DNA of 64,000 nucleotides. It comes from CAYFZO01 sp965223735 (lineage in GTDB: Bacteria; Pseudomonadota; Gammaproteobacteria; Poriferisulfidales; Oxydemutatoraceae). Location of the stretch: contig OZ245010.1 of assembly GCA_965223735.1 (NCBI GenBank), positions 558,001 to 622,000 of the forward strand. Reading direction: 5' to 3'. The notes beneath the pieces were generated by a model that worked only from the letters and a program-made list of their open reading frames with translations, was not told where the DNA came from and did no database searches. Shown here in pieces: positions 47,496-59,070 of the stretch (position 1 is its first letter; every line of letters begins with the position of its first letter). The position numbers and the translations under genes were made by a program.

Positions 47496-48472
47496 CACTG
47501 CAACCTCACGCGCGGATCCACCAGGGTGTAGGAAATGTCGGTCAACAGCAGGCCGACAATGTAAAGCGCCGCGCCCAGAAACACCATCGAACGCACGATC
47601 GAGAAGTCCTGGCGCGCAATGGCGTCAATGGTGTAACTGCCGAGACCCGGAATGCCGAAGAAAGACTCGGTGATCAGGCTGCCCATAAACAGCAGCGGCA
47701 GGATGATGACGACGCCGGTGAGGATCGGGATCAACGCGTTGCGCAGAACGTGACGCGCGAGGACCGCGAAATCACCAAGCCCCTTGGCCCGTGCGGTACG
47801 CACGTAGTCCTTGCCGCTTTCCTCAAGGAATATCGTGCGGTACCAGCGACTGCCGGCACCGATGCCGCTGACGACGCCGATAAAAATCGGCAGCACGACA
47901 AATTTGAACGCGCTGAGCCCCTCGGCGTAACCTGAGATCGGCACCATTTTGAACAGCTTGGCGACCAGAAATTGCCCACCGATGATATAAAACAGCCCGG
48001 AAACGGACATCAGGACGATACACAAAAAGACCGAAGAGAAATCCACATAAGTCGCGCGGAAAAAGACCATGATCAAGGCAAAGGTCAGGTTGACCAGCAA
48101 CCCGATCAGCAAAGTCGGCACCGCAATCGCAAGGCTTGGCCACATTCGCACGCGAATGTCGTGCCCGATGTCGCGACCGCTGTCGGAGCGGCCGAAATCA
48201 AACACGAGCAAGCGCACCGACTCACCGTAGAAGATCGTATCGGTCAATTTCCCGGCGCCTTCAGCCTCGGCGTTGAAAATCAGCGGCTTGTCGTAGCCAC
48301 GCTCCTGCTTCCATGCGTCCACCTGCTCCTGCGTGATATGACGATGCCCCAAATTCATGCGCGCAACGTCATCCACCGAGTTGACGACGAAGAACAGCAC
48401 AAAGGTCAACACGTTAACGCCGACCAGAATCGGCAGCGCATACAGCACACGCCGGAGTACATAGGCGATCAC
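47495..48472 (-). CDS. Peptide ABC transporter permease (YejB/DppB-like)
   Basis: A 325-residue permease beginning MIAYVLRRVLYALPILVGVNVLTFVLFF, with the DppB-type periplasmic insert (MNLGHRHITQEQVDAWKQE), FDFGRSDSGRDIGHDI, and the EAA loop YVRTARAKGLGDFAVLARHVLRNALIPI. GTG 48472 overlaps the substrate-binding-protein stop as GTGA; the open frame further upstream is shadow sequence. Confidence 0.92.
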   Translation of the reverse strand: MIAYVLRRVLYALPILVGVNVLTFVLFFVVNSVDDVARMNLGHRHITQEQVDAWKQERGYDKPLIFNAEAEGAGKLTDTIFYGESVRLLVFDFGRSDSGRDIGHDIRVRMWPSLAIAVPTLLIGLLVNLTFALIMVFFRATYVDFSSVFLCIVLMSVSGLFYIIGGQFLVAKLFKMVPISGYAEGLSAFKFVVLPIFIGVVSGIGAGSRWYRTIFLEESGKDYVRTARAKGLGDFAVLARHVLRNALIPILTGVVIILPLLFMGSLITESFFGIPGLGSYTIDAIARQDFSIVRSMVFLGAALYIVGLLLTDISYTLVDPRVRLQ

Positions 48473-50694
48473 AGCGCGGTCTCCCGGCGGCGCCTGAGCA
48501 CGACAACGACCGCGGGCAGCACAAACAGAACGATCACGACGGCGCCCGCCACGAGCGGGCGAACATCGGGTCGATTCCACACGGCGAGCCTGCGCGCGCG
48601 CAGATCGGCGTCGAGCTTGCGGTATTTCAGCGTGTTGTGCGCCATCAGGTTGGGTTTGTAGTTGCCGACCCAGGCGTGGCGCAACGACAGGGACTTCGGG
48701 TGCACCCCCCAGATCCACGGGCTCTCGCGACGTACGATCTCGACCATGCGGTCGATGACCTCCCGGCGCGCGACGCCGTTCGGCATACTTTTCATCCGCT
48801 CAAACAGGCGGTCAAATTCGGCATTCCGATAGTTGCTCGTGTTTTCACCGCCGTGCTCGACTTTGGCGTTCGGCCCATAGAGCAGGAACAGAAAATTCTC
48901 CGGGTCCGGATAATCGGCATTCCAGCCCCAGCGATAGATCTGCGCGTTGCCTTTCAGCATCTTTTCCTGAAAACGGTTGTAGTCAGTGTTGCGTATCACC
49001 AACTGCACGTTGAGCTTCACAAATTGCTTGCGCATCCAGTTCAGAAACGACTTCGCGTCGGGCCCGGTGCCGAGCGTATCAAAGTACAGCACCAGCGGCT
49101 CACCGGTGCGCTGATCGATCCCGTCGGCATAGCCGGCCTCGCGCATCAGCGCGCGCGCTTCGGAGATCGGCTTTCTGGACGCGCGTCCGTCTTTCCAGTC
49201 ATAAACGTGCGGGTTGACGTCGGCCACGCCTTTACCGTGGCCGAAAATACCCGGCGCAATCGGCCCCTGCGCCGCGATGCCCCGCCCGTTCAGGAAGATC
49301 GAGATGTATTCCTCCATGTCCACCGCGATGGACAACGCACGCCGCAGCTTGGTTGCGCGTTCGCTGTAGCCGCCGACCACCGGATCGAGCATATTGAAGC
49401 CGGTGTAGATGATGGTCGCCTGCACCGCCGACGCGAGATCGATGCCGCGCGCATGCATCTCATCGCTCAATTCGAATTCACCGCCGGCGCTGAGCGTGAT
49501 GACCTGATCGAAACTTTCGGAATGAACACCGGAACTATCGTAGTACCCCTGCAAAAATTTGTTCCAGTAAGGAATGTTCTCTTTTTCCAGATTGAATACC
49601 GCCTTGTCTATGAACGGCAGTTGCCGGCCGGCGTCAGCGAGCAGGCCGTTCGCGGCGTCGCGCGTCTCACCCTGTGACGGATAACGGTCGGCATGGTAAT
49701 TCGGGTTGCGCTCGAGCACCATGCGCATATTCGGATTGTTCTCGGTCATCATGTAGGCGCCGGTGCCAAGCGGATACCAGTTCAGCGTGATGTTGCGCTC
49801 GGCCAGCGCGGGCTGACCGTAAAACGCATCGCCCTCCCACGGCATCGGCGCAAAAAACGGCATCGCCAGCCAGTAAATGAACTGCGGATAGGCGCTGTCA
49901 ACGGTGATGCGGTAGCGATAACGGCCCACCGCCTCGACGCCCACCATGTCGAAGTCCCTGAGATCGGAACGCCCGCCCGTTTCGGTGCGGTCTTTGGCTT
50001 GTTCGCGCGCGCGTGAAATCGCCTGCCTGAACTCGGCGAAGCCCGAAATATGCTCGCTCAGCAGACCCGCGAGCGGGCTGTGCAACGCGGGGTCGGCGAG
50101 GCGCTTGATCTGATGGACGTAATCCTGCGCAACCAGTTCGCGCGTGCCGGTGTGCTCGAAATCAGACAACGCATACACTTTCCCGATCGCCGCCCTGCTC
50201 AAACGGTGATAGCGGTAACCGCCGTCCGGCGTGCGCGCAAAGGCCGGATGCGGCTGATAAAAGATACCCGGGCGGATGCGTATTTCATAGATCGCAAAAG
50301 CGGCCTCCCCGGCGGACGGCGCCACCCGGCCGCCAGCGCCGTGATAAGTGATCGCGGGCATCTCGGCGGCGGTCAGCGGCTCCAGTTGATAGGGGCGCTT
50401 CAGGTAATGATATTGCAGCGGCGGTTCATAGATCTGCCCGATCAGCGAATACTCGTTGCTGCTGTAGGAACGCACGGGGTCAAGGTATTTCGGCCTTTCG
50501 CTGAAAGACGAATGCAGAACGTTGCCTTCAAACGCGCTGGTATGGGGGTTGTTCCACACGCGGTCGCACGCGGTGATTGAAAAAAATAAAACGACGCACG
50601 CGAAAATACGCGCGGCTGCCGAGGTTATGGCCAAAGTAATGGCGCCAGCTGCGGCCGAGATCATGGCGTCGGTAAAACTCCGTCGAGCGGGCAC
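48469..50694 (-). CDS. Extracellular solute-binding protein of a peptide importer (YejA/OppA-like), C-terminally anchored
   Basis: Up to 741 residues of the SBP_bac_5 class. The N-terminus has a hydrophobic stretch ending in a lipobox-like SITAC, so a lipoprotein is likely. The body has YLDPVRSYSSNEYSLIGQIYEPPL, WYPLGTGAYMM, LRRALSIAVDMEEYI, and YRWGWNADYPDPENFLFLLYG. Unusually, the C-terminus ends in a membrane helix (VAGAVVIVLFVLPAVVVVL) followed by RRRRE. Start GTG 50694 or ATG 50664. First gene of a four-gene unit binding protein-permease-permease-ATPase with overlapping ends. Confidence 0.88.
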   Translation of the reverse strand: MPARRSFTDAMISAAAGAITLAITSAAARIFACVVLFFSITACDRVWNNPHTSAFEGNVLHSSFSERPKYLDPVRSYSSNEYSLIGQIYEPPLQYHYLKRPYQLEPLTAAEMPAITYHGAGGRVAPSAGEAAFAIYEIRIRPGIFYQPHPAFARTPDGGYRYHRLSRAAIGKVYALSDFEHTGTRELVAQDYVHQIKRLADPALHSPLAGLLSEHISGFAEFRQAISRAREQAKDRTETGGRSDLRDFDMVGVEAVGRYRYRITVDSAYPQFIYWLAMPFFAPMPWEGDAFYGQPALAERNITLNWYPLGTGAYMMTENNPNMRMVLERNPNYHADRYPSQGETRDAANGLLADAGRQLPFIDKAVFNLEKENIPYWNKFLQGYYDSSGVHSESFDQVITLSAGGEFELSDEMHARGIDLASAVQATIIYTGFNMLDPVVGGYSERATKLRRALSIAVDMEEYISIFLNGRGIAAQGPIAPGIFGHGKGVADVNPHVYDWKDGRASRKPISEARALMREAGYADGIDQRTGEPLVLYFDTLGTGPDAKSFLNWMRKQFVKLNVQLVIRNTDYNRFQEKMLKGNAQIYRWGWNADYPDPENFLFLLYGPNAKVEHGGENTSNYRNAEFDRLFERMKSMPNGVARREVIDRMVEIVRRESPWIWGVHPKSLSLRHAWVGNYKPNLMAHNTLKYRKLDADLRARRLAVWNRPDVRPLVAGAVVIVLFVLPAVVVVLRRRRETAL

Positions 50695-50810
50695 GTCCCG
50701 AATTGACCTGCCGTCTTTTTCGCGGGATACTTGGAAAGTCGGTTTTTCATCAATTGCGCCTGCGTCACCTTTACTGTAAAGCCCGCCCGGCGCAGCCGCA
50801 AGTGCGACAA

Positions 50811-51041
50811 ATGAACTTGTACCAGATACTCAATAAAAACGCCGTCGTGTTTGGCGACGAGGAATCCGACATGCTGATTACCTGGGACGGAAAAATCGGT
50901 TTTAAAGTTTTTGCCGGGAAGTTCAACGGCGATTACGACAACATCGACGGGTTCTACCGTGAGGTGAAAACCATCGAGGCGGCGAAAGAAGTCGCGCGCC
51001 TGTGGTTTCACGAACACGCGACTTTCAACCCGGGACCGTAA
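50811..51041 (+). CDS. Conserved small hypothetical protein
   Basis: A 76-residue soluble protein (NLYQILNKNAVVFGDEESDMLITWDGKIGFKVFAG ... FYREVKTIEAAKEVARLWFHEH). I do not recognise a named family. The start is ATG 50811; the longer open frame to 50703 runs into the divergent transporter region and looks spurious. It ends 10 nt before fabI and shares its direction, so it may be co-transcribed. There is no strong ribosome site. Confidence 0.6.
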   Translation: MNLYQILNKNAVVFGDEESDMLITWDGKIGFKVFAGKFNGDYDNIDGFYREVKTIEAAKEVARLWFHEHATFNPGP

Positions 51042-51051
51042 ACCCGAAGCG

Positions 51052-51837
51052 ATGGGATTTCTTGACGGAAAACACGCGCTGGTCACCGGTGTCGCCGGCA
51101 ACCGTTCGATTGCCTGGGGCCTCGCGCAGACCATGCATCGCGAAGGCGCGGAAATCGCACTGACCTACCAGAACGACAAACTGAAATCACGGGTCGAAGA
51201 CCTCGCCGACGAATGCGGATGCAAAATCGTGTTGCCCTGCGACGTCGGCAGCGACGAGCAGGTGAAAGAGTTGTTCAGGCAACTCGCGCAACATTGGCAA
51301 CGACTCGACATACTGGTGCACTCGATCGCATTTGCTCCGCGCGAAGCGCTGGAAGGCGACTTCACCGACATCACCAGCCGCGACAGTTTCAACACCGCCC
51401 ACGAGATTAGTTCCTACAGCCTGACCGCGCTCGCGGCCGGCGCACGGCCGCTGATGGGCGCCGGCGGCGCCGTGCTGACACTGACTTACCTCGGCGCCGA
51501 GCGCGCGGTGCCGAACTACAACGTTATGGGGCTCGCCAAGGCCAGCCTCGAAGCGAATGTGCGCTATCTCTCCGCGTCGCTCGGTCCCCGCAATATCCGG
51601 GTGAATGCGGTATCGGCAGGCCCAATACGCACGCTCGCGGCGTCCGGCATCGGCGGCTTTCGAAAAATGCTCGATCACGTTGCGGCCAACGCACCGCTCA
51701 GGAAAAACGTGACTATCAAAGACGTCGGCAACGTCGGCGCCTTCTTGTGCTCGGATCTGGCGGCCGGCATCACCGGTGAGGTCGTGCACGTGGACGCAGG
51801 TTTCAGCATCGTCGGCATAACCAGCTCATTTGAGTAG
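51052..51837 (+). CDS. fabI: Enoyl-[acyl-carrier-protein] reductase (NADH)
   Basis: A 261-residue short-chain dehydrogenase-like reductase for the last step of fatty-acid elongation. GVAGNRSIAWGLAQTM is the cofactor loop typical of FabI, VHSIAFAPREALEGDF follows, and the catalytic Tyr and Lys lie in YNVMGLAKASLEANVRYLS (Y-x6-K). The C-terminus has GEVVHVDAGFSIVG. It converges on ppiD with a 15-nt gap. Confidence 0.96.
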   Translation: MGFLDGKHALVTGVAGNRSIAWGLAQTMHREGAEIALTYQNDKLKSRVEDLADECGCKIVLPCDVGSDEQVKELFRQLAQHWQRLDILVHSIAFAPREALEGDFTDITSRDSFNTAHEISSYSLTALAAGARPLMGAGGAVLTLTYLGAERAVPNYNVMGLAKASLEANVRYLSASLGPRNIRVNAVSAGPIRTLAASGIGGFRKMLDHVAANAPLRKNVTIKDVGNVGAFLCSDLAAGITGEVVHVDAGFSIVGITSSFE

Positions 51838-51852
51838 CCGACCCGGACGCCC

Positions 51853-53742
51853 CTACTGAGATGTGTCGTTGCCAAAGCGGTCGGCGTGGATCTTGACCGG
51901 GTTTTTCTGCAGAATTCCCAACAGCACAGCGTTATACTCATGGATGGTGAACGACAACTCCTGCGTCTCCTCCGACGGCGCTTCCCCCTCCCGCGTGGCG
52001 ACCAGTTCGACAATTGCATAGCCTTCGGCGTTCTCCATTTCCACTTTCCTGTAACGCAGGCCGGTCTCGGGAATTAAAAAAGCGCCATACGCGACCGTGG
52101 GCGGCGGCTGGTCCGCACCCCGCCGGATAAACCCGAGGTCGTGAACCGGCAATGATTCCTTCCCGGCCAGTTCTTCAAACGTCATCTTTTTGCTTTCAAT
52201 TCTCCCGATGGCGTTATCCACCGCGCCGGAGGCTTCCACGCGAGCATTGCCCTGAACCAGTTGCTCGGTGATCTCGCTTTCCACTTCTTCGTACGCCCGT
52301 TGTCTGCTCGGTTCATAGCCGTCTTCATCAATCCGAACGATAAAAGCGTGCCCCGGTCCGACTTCCAGCACTTCGCTGTTGATCCTGTCTTGCAGCAGTT
52401 TGTCGGTGTAAACAGCCTTCCTGACCGCTGGATACTGAAAAAGTCCCTCGTGCTTGCTGACGTCCAGCCAGTCCGTCGATTTGACTTCGTCGAGCATCGG
52501 TACCGCCTGCACCAGTTGCAGCATGTTCTGCGGATACTCATACGCGATGATCTCCGCCTCAGCCAGACTTTCGCTGTAAATATTTTCCGCCCGGCCGCGC
52601 CTGATCTGATCTTCTATCGCGTCATGCGCGTCTTCAAATGTCTGCGCCCCGGAGGATCCGACCGCAATCAATTTGAAGATCTGAAGGCCAAACGGGGTTT
52701 TCAGCGGCTCGCTGAACTGTCCCGTCTCCAACGCGAAAACCGCCTCCTCCACGTCGTCGTCGAGATCCTCACGCACCAACGGGGGCAATTCGCCGCCCTG
52801 CTCCGCCGTCAGGCTGTCGTCGGAATAGGACCTCGCTAACTCGGCAAAATCCTCCCCCCGCCTGAGCCTCTGATGGATCTCCTGCGCGAGTTTGTCGGAT
52901 TCATCCTCTCCGCGACGGTCGGGGTCAATCAGAATATGCGCGAGCGTACGCTGTTCCGGCACAATAAACAGGTCAGGGTTGTCGTCATAATAGGCGCGCA
53001 GATCGTCCTCCTCGACGGTCAGACCGGCGGCGATATCGTCCGCCTTGAACTCTACGTAGCGCAAACGGAATTTATCCGGCGTCATAAATTGCCCCTGATT
53101 TTCTTCGTAGTACGTACGTATCTCGGTGCTGTTGACGCTGTCGCGGTGAACATAGCGGGCAGTTGGAAACTCAATATAACGCACGTGTCTCTCCTGATAC
53201 AGAAGTTTCCTGTAAGCCGCTTTCTCGTCCGGCAGCACAAACCCGCTGTCGTCGATCACCCGGTACAAACGGCCTCTGCGTAACTGCTCCTTGAGGCCCG
53301 TTTCGAAGCTCGCCTGCGACTGCCCCTGAACCTTCAAAAGGTTGAGATAAAGTTCCCTGTCGAACTTGCCGTCGGTCTGAAAGGATGGAACGCCAACGAC
53401 CGCCTGCGCCAACTCAACGTCGGTGACGTGATAGCGATACTCGTCGGCTTCCTGGCGCAGGATCTCGCTGCGTATGAAGTCGCCCACTACCTCGCTTCTG
53501 ATGACTTGATCGGTCGGCATCTGCGAGGGATCGAGTGAGGCCTCAAGGTCGCGCTTCTTCTGGTTGAAGCTCGCGTCAAACTGGCTCAACGAAACCTCAC
53601 CCGAACCGACTTCTATGACCACCGGGTCAAAACCGCCCTGAAAATAATAATTCACTCCCCACAGCGCAAAAGGCACGCTGATCACCGCCACGATAAAGTA
53701 GGAAAACTTACCGGCGGTAACTTCCCTTATTTTTAAAAGCAT
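51853..53742 (-). CDS. ppiD: Periplasmic folding chaperone PpiD
   Basis: A 629-residue inner-membrane chaperone: membrane anchor near residues 13-34 (FSYFIVAVISVPFALWGVNYYF), SurA-N-like helical region (about 40-190), parvulin domain (about 260-360; RTLAHILID ... DFAELARSYSDDSLTAEQGGELP ... FGLQIFKL) and a long C-terminal helical part. It assists outer-membrane and secreted proteins leaving the Sec translocon. It follows the hupB-tRNA terminator, the standard neighbourhood. Confidence 0.94.
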   Translation of the reverse strand: MLLKIREVTAGKFSYFIVAVISVPFALWGVNYYFQGGFDPVVIEVGSGEVSLSQFDASFNQKKRDLEASLDPSQMPTDQVIRSEVVGDFIRSEILRQEADEYRYHVTDVELAQAVVGVPSFQTDGKFDRELYLNLLKVQGQSQASFETGLKEQLRRGRLYRVIDDSGFVLPDEKAAYRKLLYQERHVRYIEFPTARYVHRDSVNSTEIRTYYEENQGQFMTPDKFRLRYVEFKADDIAAGLTVEEDDLRAYYDDNPDLFIVPEQRTLAHILIDPDRRGEDESDKLAQEIHQRLRRGEDFAELARSYSDDSLTAEQGGELPPLVREDLDDDVEEAVFALETGQFSEPLKTPFGLQIFKLIAVGSSGAQTFEDAHDAIEDQIRRGRAENIYSESLAEAEIIAYEYPQNMLQLVQAVPMLDEVKSTDWLDVSKHEGLFQYPAVRKAVYTDKLLQDRINSEVLEVGPGHAFIVRIDEDGYEPSRQRAYEEVESEITEQLVQGNARVEASGAVDNAIGRIESKKMTFEELAGKESLPVHDLGFIRRGADQPPPTVAYGAFLIPETGLRYRKVEMENAEGYAIVELVATREGEAPSEETQELSFTIHEYNAVLLGILQKNPVKIHADRFGNDTSQ

Positions 53743-53752
53743 TGGAAAGTCT

Positions 53753-53785
53753 GATAAAAGCCGGGGCAGTCAAAAACTACCCCGG
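53753..53785 (-). terminator. Intrinsic terminator after hupB-tRNA-Val-tRNA-Asp
   Basis: On the minus strand a 10-bp stem (CCGGGGTAGT with ACTGCCCCGG, one G-U pair; 53785-53776 with 53770-53761) and a 5-nt loop are followed by CTTTTATC. It lies 20 nt after tRNA-Asp and just before ppiD. Confidence 0.7.
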
Positions 53786-53805
53786 TACGTGCTAATCTTT
53801 ACTGG

Positions 53806-53883
53806 TGGCGGAGTGGACGGGACTCGAACCCGCGACCCCCGGCGTGACAGGCCGGTATTCTAACCAACTGAACTACCACTCCC
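53806..53883 (-). tRNA. tRNA-Asp (anticodon GTC)
   Basis: Acceptor GGGAGTG/CACTCC plus discriminator G, anticodon GTC in CCTGTCACG, T arm GTTCGAGTC, and an encoded CCA. It follows tRNA-Val by 15 nt. Confidence 0.96.
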
Positions 53884-53898
53884 GCAAGCAATTCCTGA

Positions 53899-53970
53899 TG
53901 GGTGCTGAGGGACTCGAACCCCCAACTTCCGCCTTGTAAGGGCGACGCTCTACCTTTGAGCTAAGCACCC
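53899..53970 (-). tRNA. tRNA-Val (anticodon TAC), CCA not encoded
   Basis: Acceptor GGGTGCT/AGCACCC, anticodon TAC in loop CTTACAA, T arm GTTCGAGTC. After discriminator A the sequence continues TCA rather than CCA, so the end must be added by tRNA nucleotidyltransferase. The other four tRNAs in the window encode CCA. Confidence 0.93.
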
Positions 53971-53982
53971 CGCCGTGCAGCC

Positions 53983-54255
53983 TTAATTTAACGCATCCTT
54001 CAGTGCCTTGCCGGGCTTGAACGCCGGTGCTTTGCTGGCATGGATCTTGATGGTTTCGCCTGTACGGGGGTTGCGACCTGTACGGGCGCTCCTTTCCCGA
54101 ACCAGAAAACTGCCAAAACCGACAATTGTTACCTGGCTGCCGCCCTTCAGGGTGCGAACGATCGTCTCGACCATCGCATCCACAGCCTTGGCGGCAGAAG
54201 CTTTTGACAGATCGGCAGCGCTTGCGACTGCATCAATCAACTCGGACTTGTTCAT
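53983..54255 (-). CDS. hupB: DNA-binding protein HU-beta
   Basis: A 90-residue histone-like protein: NKSELIDAVASAADLSKASAAKAVDAMVETIVRTLKGG, GFGSFLVRERSARTGRNPRTGE, and the C-terminal FKPGKALKDALN. A strong AAAGGAGAAA precedes the ATG. Position between lon and ppiD is typical. It has its own strong promoter and a 135-nt leader, and tRNA-Val and tRNA-Asp follow before a terminator. Confidence 0.97.
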   Translation of the reverse strand: MNKSELIDAVASAADLSKASAAKAVDAMVETIVRTLKGGSQVTIVGFGSFLVRERSARTGRNPRTGETIKIHASKAPAFKPGKALKDALN

Positions 54256-54295
54256 GCATTTCTCCTTTGATACTGTATTGATTATTACCTAAAGA

Positions 54296-54313
54296 TGCCG
54301 GATACCTCCGGCA
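54296..54313 (-). promoter_or_regulatory. Hairpin in the hupB leader
   Basis: TGCCGGA and TCCGGCA form a 7-bp stem with a 4-nt loop about 40 nt upstream of the hupB start. It lacks a T-tract, so it may stabilise the leader rather than terminate. Confidence 0.4.
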
Positions 54314-54397
54314 CTTGGGAATATTGCAAGATATTTGGGCTTCCCGAGCAAAATAGGGGCTTCTCCAGCATCCGCCCAGAAGTACAAAATCCCCGCC

Positions 54398-54427
54398 TTT
54401 ATACCAAGCGGAGGCCGGAAATGTCAA
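54398..54427 (-). promoter_or_regulatory. Strong sigma70-type promoter of hupB
   Basis: On the minus strand a perfect TTGACA (54427-54422), an 18-nt spacer and TATAAA (54403-54398). The -35 box lies only 7 nt after the lon stop. Confidence 0.75.
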
Positions 54428-54434
54428 TAAAAAC

Positions 54435-56879
<2,445 letters not shown>

Positions 56880-56971
56880 GATGCTTCCTCCTCACCCGAC
56901 AGCGAAGTTTGAACGGCCTTACATGGGGACGCAACCCCCCGATTTCAAGCAGCCCGGTTGTGGCACCGGGC

Positions 56972-58249
56972 CTAATTGGACACCGCCTTGTCATACGACA
57001 CCCCACCGTAGATCAGAAACGGCCGGCTGTCGCCGTTGACAACGCCTTCGTCAACGATCACCCGCTCGACGTCGTCACGGGACGGCAATTCATACATTGT
57101 ATCCAGCAGAATGTTTTCCATAATGGTGCGCAAACCGCGCGCGCCGGTGTTGCGCCGCATCGCCTTGCGCGCAATCGCCTTCAACGCATTGTCGCGGAAC
57201 TCGAGTTCCGCCCCCTCTATGTCGAACAGGTAGTGGTATTGCTTGACCAGTGCATTCTGCGGCTCGGTCAGGATCCGCACCAGCGCGTCCTCGTCGAGGT
57301 CCTCAAGCACCGCGGTCACCGCGAGACGACCGACAAATTCCGGGATCAAGCCGTAACGCACCAGATCCTCGGCCTCGACCATTTTGAGCAACCTGATCAA
57401 CGCATCCAAATCGCGGATGCTCCTGACTTCAGCTGAAAAACCGATGCCGGTTTTCTCGCTGCGCTCGCGGATGATGCGCTCGAGCCCCGCAAAGGCGCCA
57501 CCGCAGATGAACAGGATGTTGCTCGTATCCACTTGCAGAAATTCCTGATGCGGATGCTTTCTGCCGCCTTGCGGCGGCACCGCGGCGATAGTGCCTTCTA
57601 TCAGTTTCAGCAACGCCTGCTGCACCCCCTCCCCGGACACGTCGCGGGTGATCGAGGGGTTCTCGGCTTTCCTGGAAATCTTATCTATTTCATCAATATA
57701 GACAATTCCGGACTGTGCCCGTTCGACGTCATAATCGCAGGTCTGCAACAACTTCTGGATGATGTTCTCAACGTCTTCGCCGACGTAGCCGGCCTCGGTC
57801 AGCGTCGTTGCGTCGGCGATCGTGAACGGCACGTCGAGAAACCGCGCAAGCGTTTGCGCCAGCAACGTCTTGCCGCAACCGGTCGGCCCGATCAGCAGGA
57901 TATTGCTTTTGGAAACTTCAACCTTTCCGCCTGACTTGCGAAGACTCAGCCGCTTGTAATGGTTATAGACCGCGACCGACAACACGCGCTTGGCGTACTC
58001 CTGCCCGATGACGTATTGGTCGAGACTCTCCTTGATCTCACGCGGCTTGGGCAACTCCGTGCGCACCTGCGCCGGCCCCTGCTGCAATTCGTCCTTCAGT
58101 ATATCGTTGCATAGGCCGACGCACTCATTGCAGATAAAGACGTACGACGGCCCGGCTATAAGCTTGCGGACTTCCTGCTGGCTCTTACCGCAGAAAGAGC
58201 ATTTCAGGAGCTTGTTGCTCTTGTTTCCGATATCGCCGCTGTTGCTCAT
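56972..58249 (-). CDS. clpX: ATP-dependent Clp protease ATP-binding subunit ClpX
   Basis: A 425-residue AAA+ unfoldase: zinc-binding domain (CSFCGKSQQEV ... CNECVGLCNDI), Walker A GPTGCGKTLLAQTLA, Walker B IVYIDEIDKI, pore and sensor motifs, and the ClpP-contacting IGF-type loop (TGIGFSAEVRS). It feeds substrates to ClpP encoded upstream. The 190-nt interval to clpP contains only a modest -10-like TATGCTATTTT. Confidence 0.97.
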   Translation of the reverse strand: MSNSGDIGNKSNKLLKCSFCGKSQQEVRKLIAGPSYVFICNECVGLCNDILKDELQQGPAQVRTELPKPREIKESLDQYVIGQEYAKRVLSVAVYNHYKRLSLRKSGGKVEVSKSNILLIGPTGCGKTLLAQTLARFLDVPFTIADATTLTEAGYVGEDVENIIQKLLQTCDYDVERAQSGIVYIDEIDKISRKAENPSITRDVSGEGVQQALLKLIEGTIAAVPPQGGRKHPHQEFLQVDTSNILFICGGAFAGLERIIRERSEKTGIGFSAEVRSIRDLDALIRLLKMVEAEDLVRYGLIPEFVGRLAVTAVLEDLDEDALVRILTEPQNALVKQYHYLFDIEGAELEFRDNALKAIARKAMRRNTGARGLRTIMENILLDTMYELPSRDDVERVIVDEGVVNGDSRPFLIYGGVSYDKAVSN

Positions 58250-58441
58250 GGTAATGACCCGGGCGTTTGCAAAATCTCAGTACGGCCTAAAATAGCATAC
58301 CCGAAAGCCCACCCCCCCGAAAAACGGCACATATCCACAGGCGGACGGCAATACACTCCGGGTGAAAAAATTCAGGCGTTCGTCGATTTGCCGCTTTCGG
58401 GGTGAAAACGTGCCTTCGGTAAAAACACCCGTTAACATGCC

Positions 58442-59059
58442 TCACGTGCTGCGCTGCGACAGTATCTGATCCACCAGGCCATACGCCAGCGCTTCCTCGG
58501 CACTCATAAAGTGATCGCGCTCGGTGTCGCTGCGGATTCTCTCGACGTCCTGCCCGGTGTGACGCGACAACACCAAGTTCAACTGCTCACGCGTCTTGAG
58601 CAGTTCTTTGGCGTGGATGTCAATGTCAGACGCCTGCCCCTGAAAGCCACCCAGCGGCTGATGAATCATCACCCGCGAATGCGGCAGCGCATAGCGCTTG
58701 CCCTTGCAGCCGCCCGCGAGCAGCACCGCCCCCATGCTCGCCGCCTGACCCACACACATGGTGCTGACATCGGGCTTTGTAAACTGCATCGTGTCGTAAA
58801 TCGCCATCCCTGCCGTCACCGAACCGCCCGGCGAATTAATATAGATGGAAATGTCCTTGTCCGGATTTTCAGATTCCAGAAACAAAATCTGCGCAACCAC
58901 CAGATTGGCAATATAGTCATCCACCGAACCGACGATAAAGATGACTCTTTCCTTTAGCAGCCGCGAGTAGATGTCGTAAGAACGTTCCCCCCGGGAGGTC
59001 TGCTCAACCACAATCGGCACCAGATTCATTGCCGTGGGGCCGTCATTTTCATGCGCCAT
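58442..59059 (-). CDS. clpP: ATP-dependent Clp protease proteolytic subunit ClpP
   Basis: A 205-residue serine peptidase forming a tetradecameric barrel. The catalytic Ser is in VGQAASMGAVLL, His in LPHSRVMIHQPLGG, and Asp in the ERIRSDTERDHFMSA region. ATG 59059 follows AAGGAGAAC and lies 11 nt after the tig stop, so it is co-transcribed with tig. Confidence 0.97.
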   Translation of the reverse strand: MAHENDGPTAMNLVPIVVEQTSRGERSYDIYSRLLKERVIFIVGSVDDYIANLVVAQILFLESENPDKDISIYINSPGGSVTAGMAIYDTMQFTKPDVSTMCVGQAASMGAVLLAGGCKGKRYALPHSRVMIHQPLGGFQGQASDIDIHAKELLKTREQLNLVLSRHTGQDVERIRSDTERDHFMSAEEALAYGLVDQILSQRST

Positions 59060-59070
59060 TGTTGTTCTCC

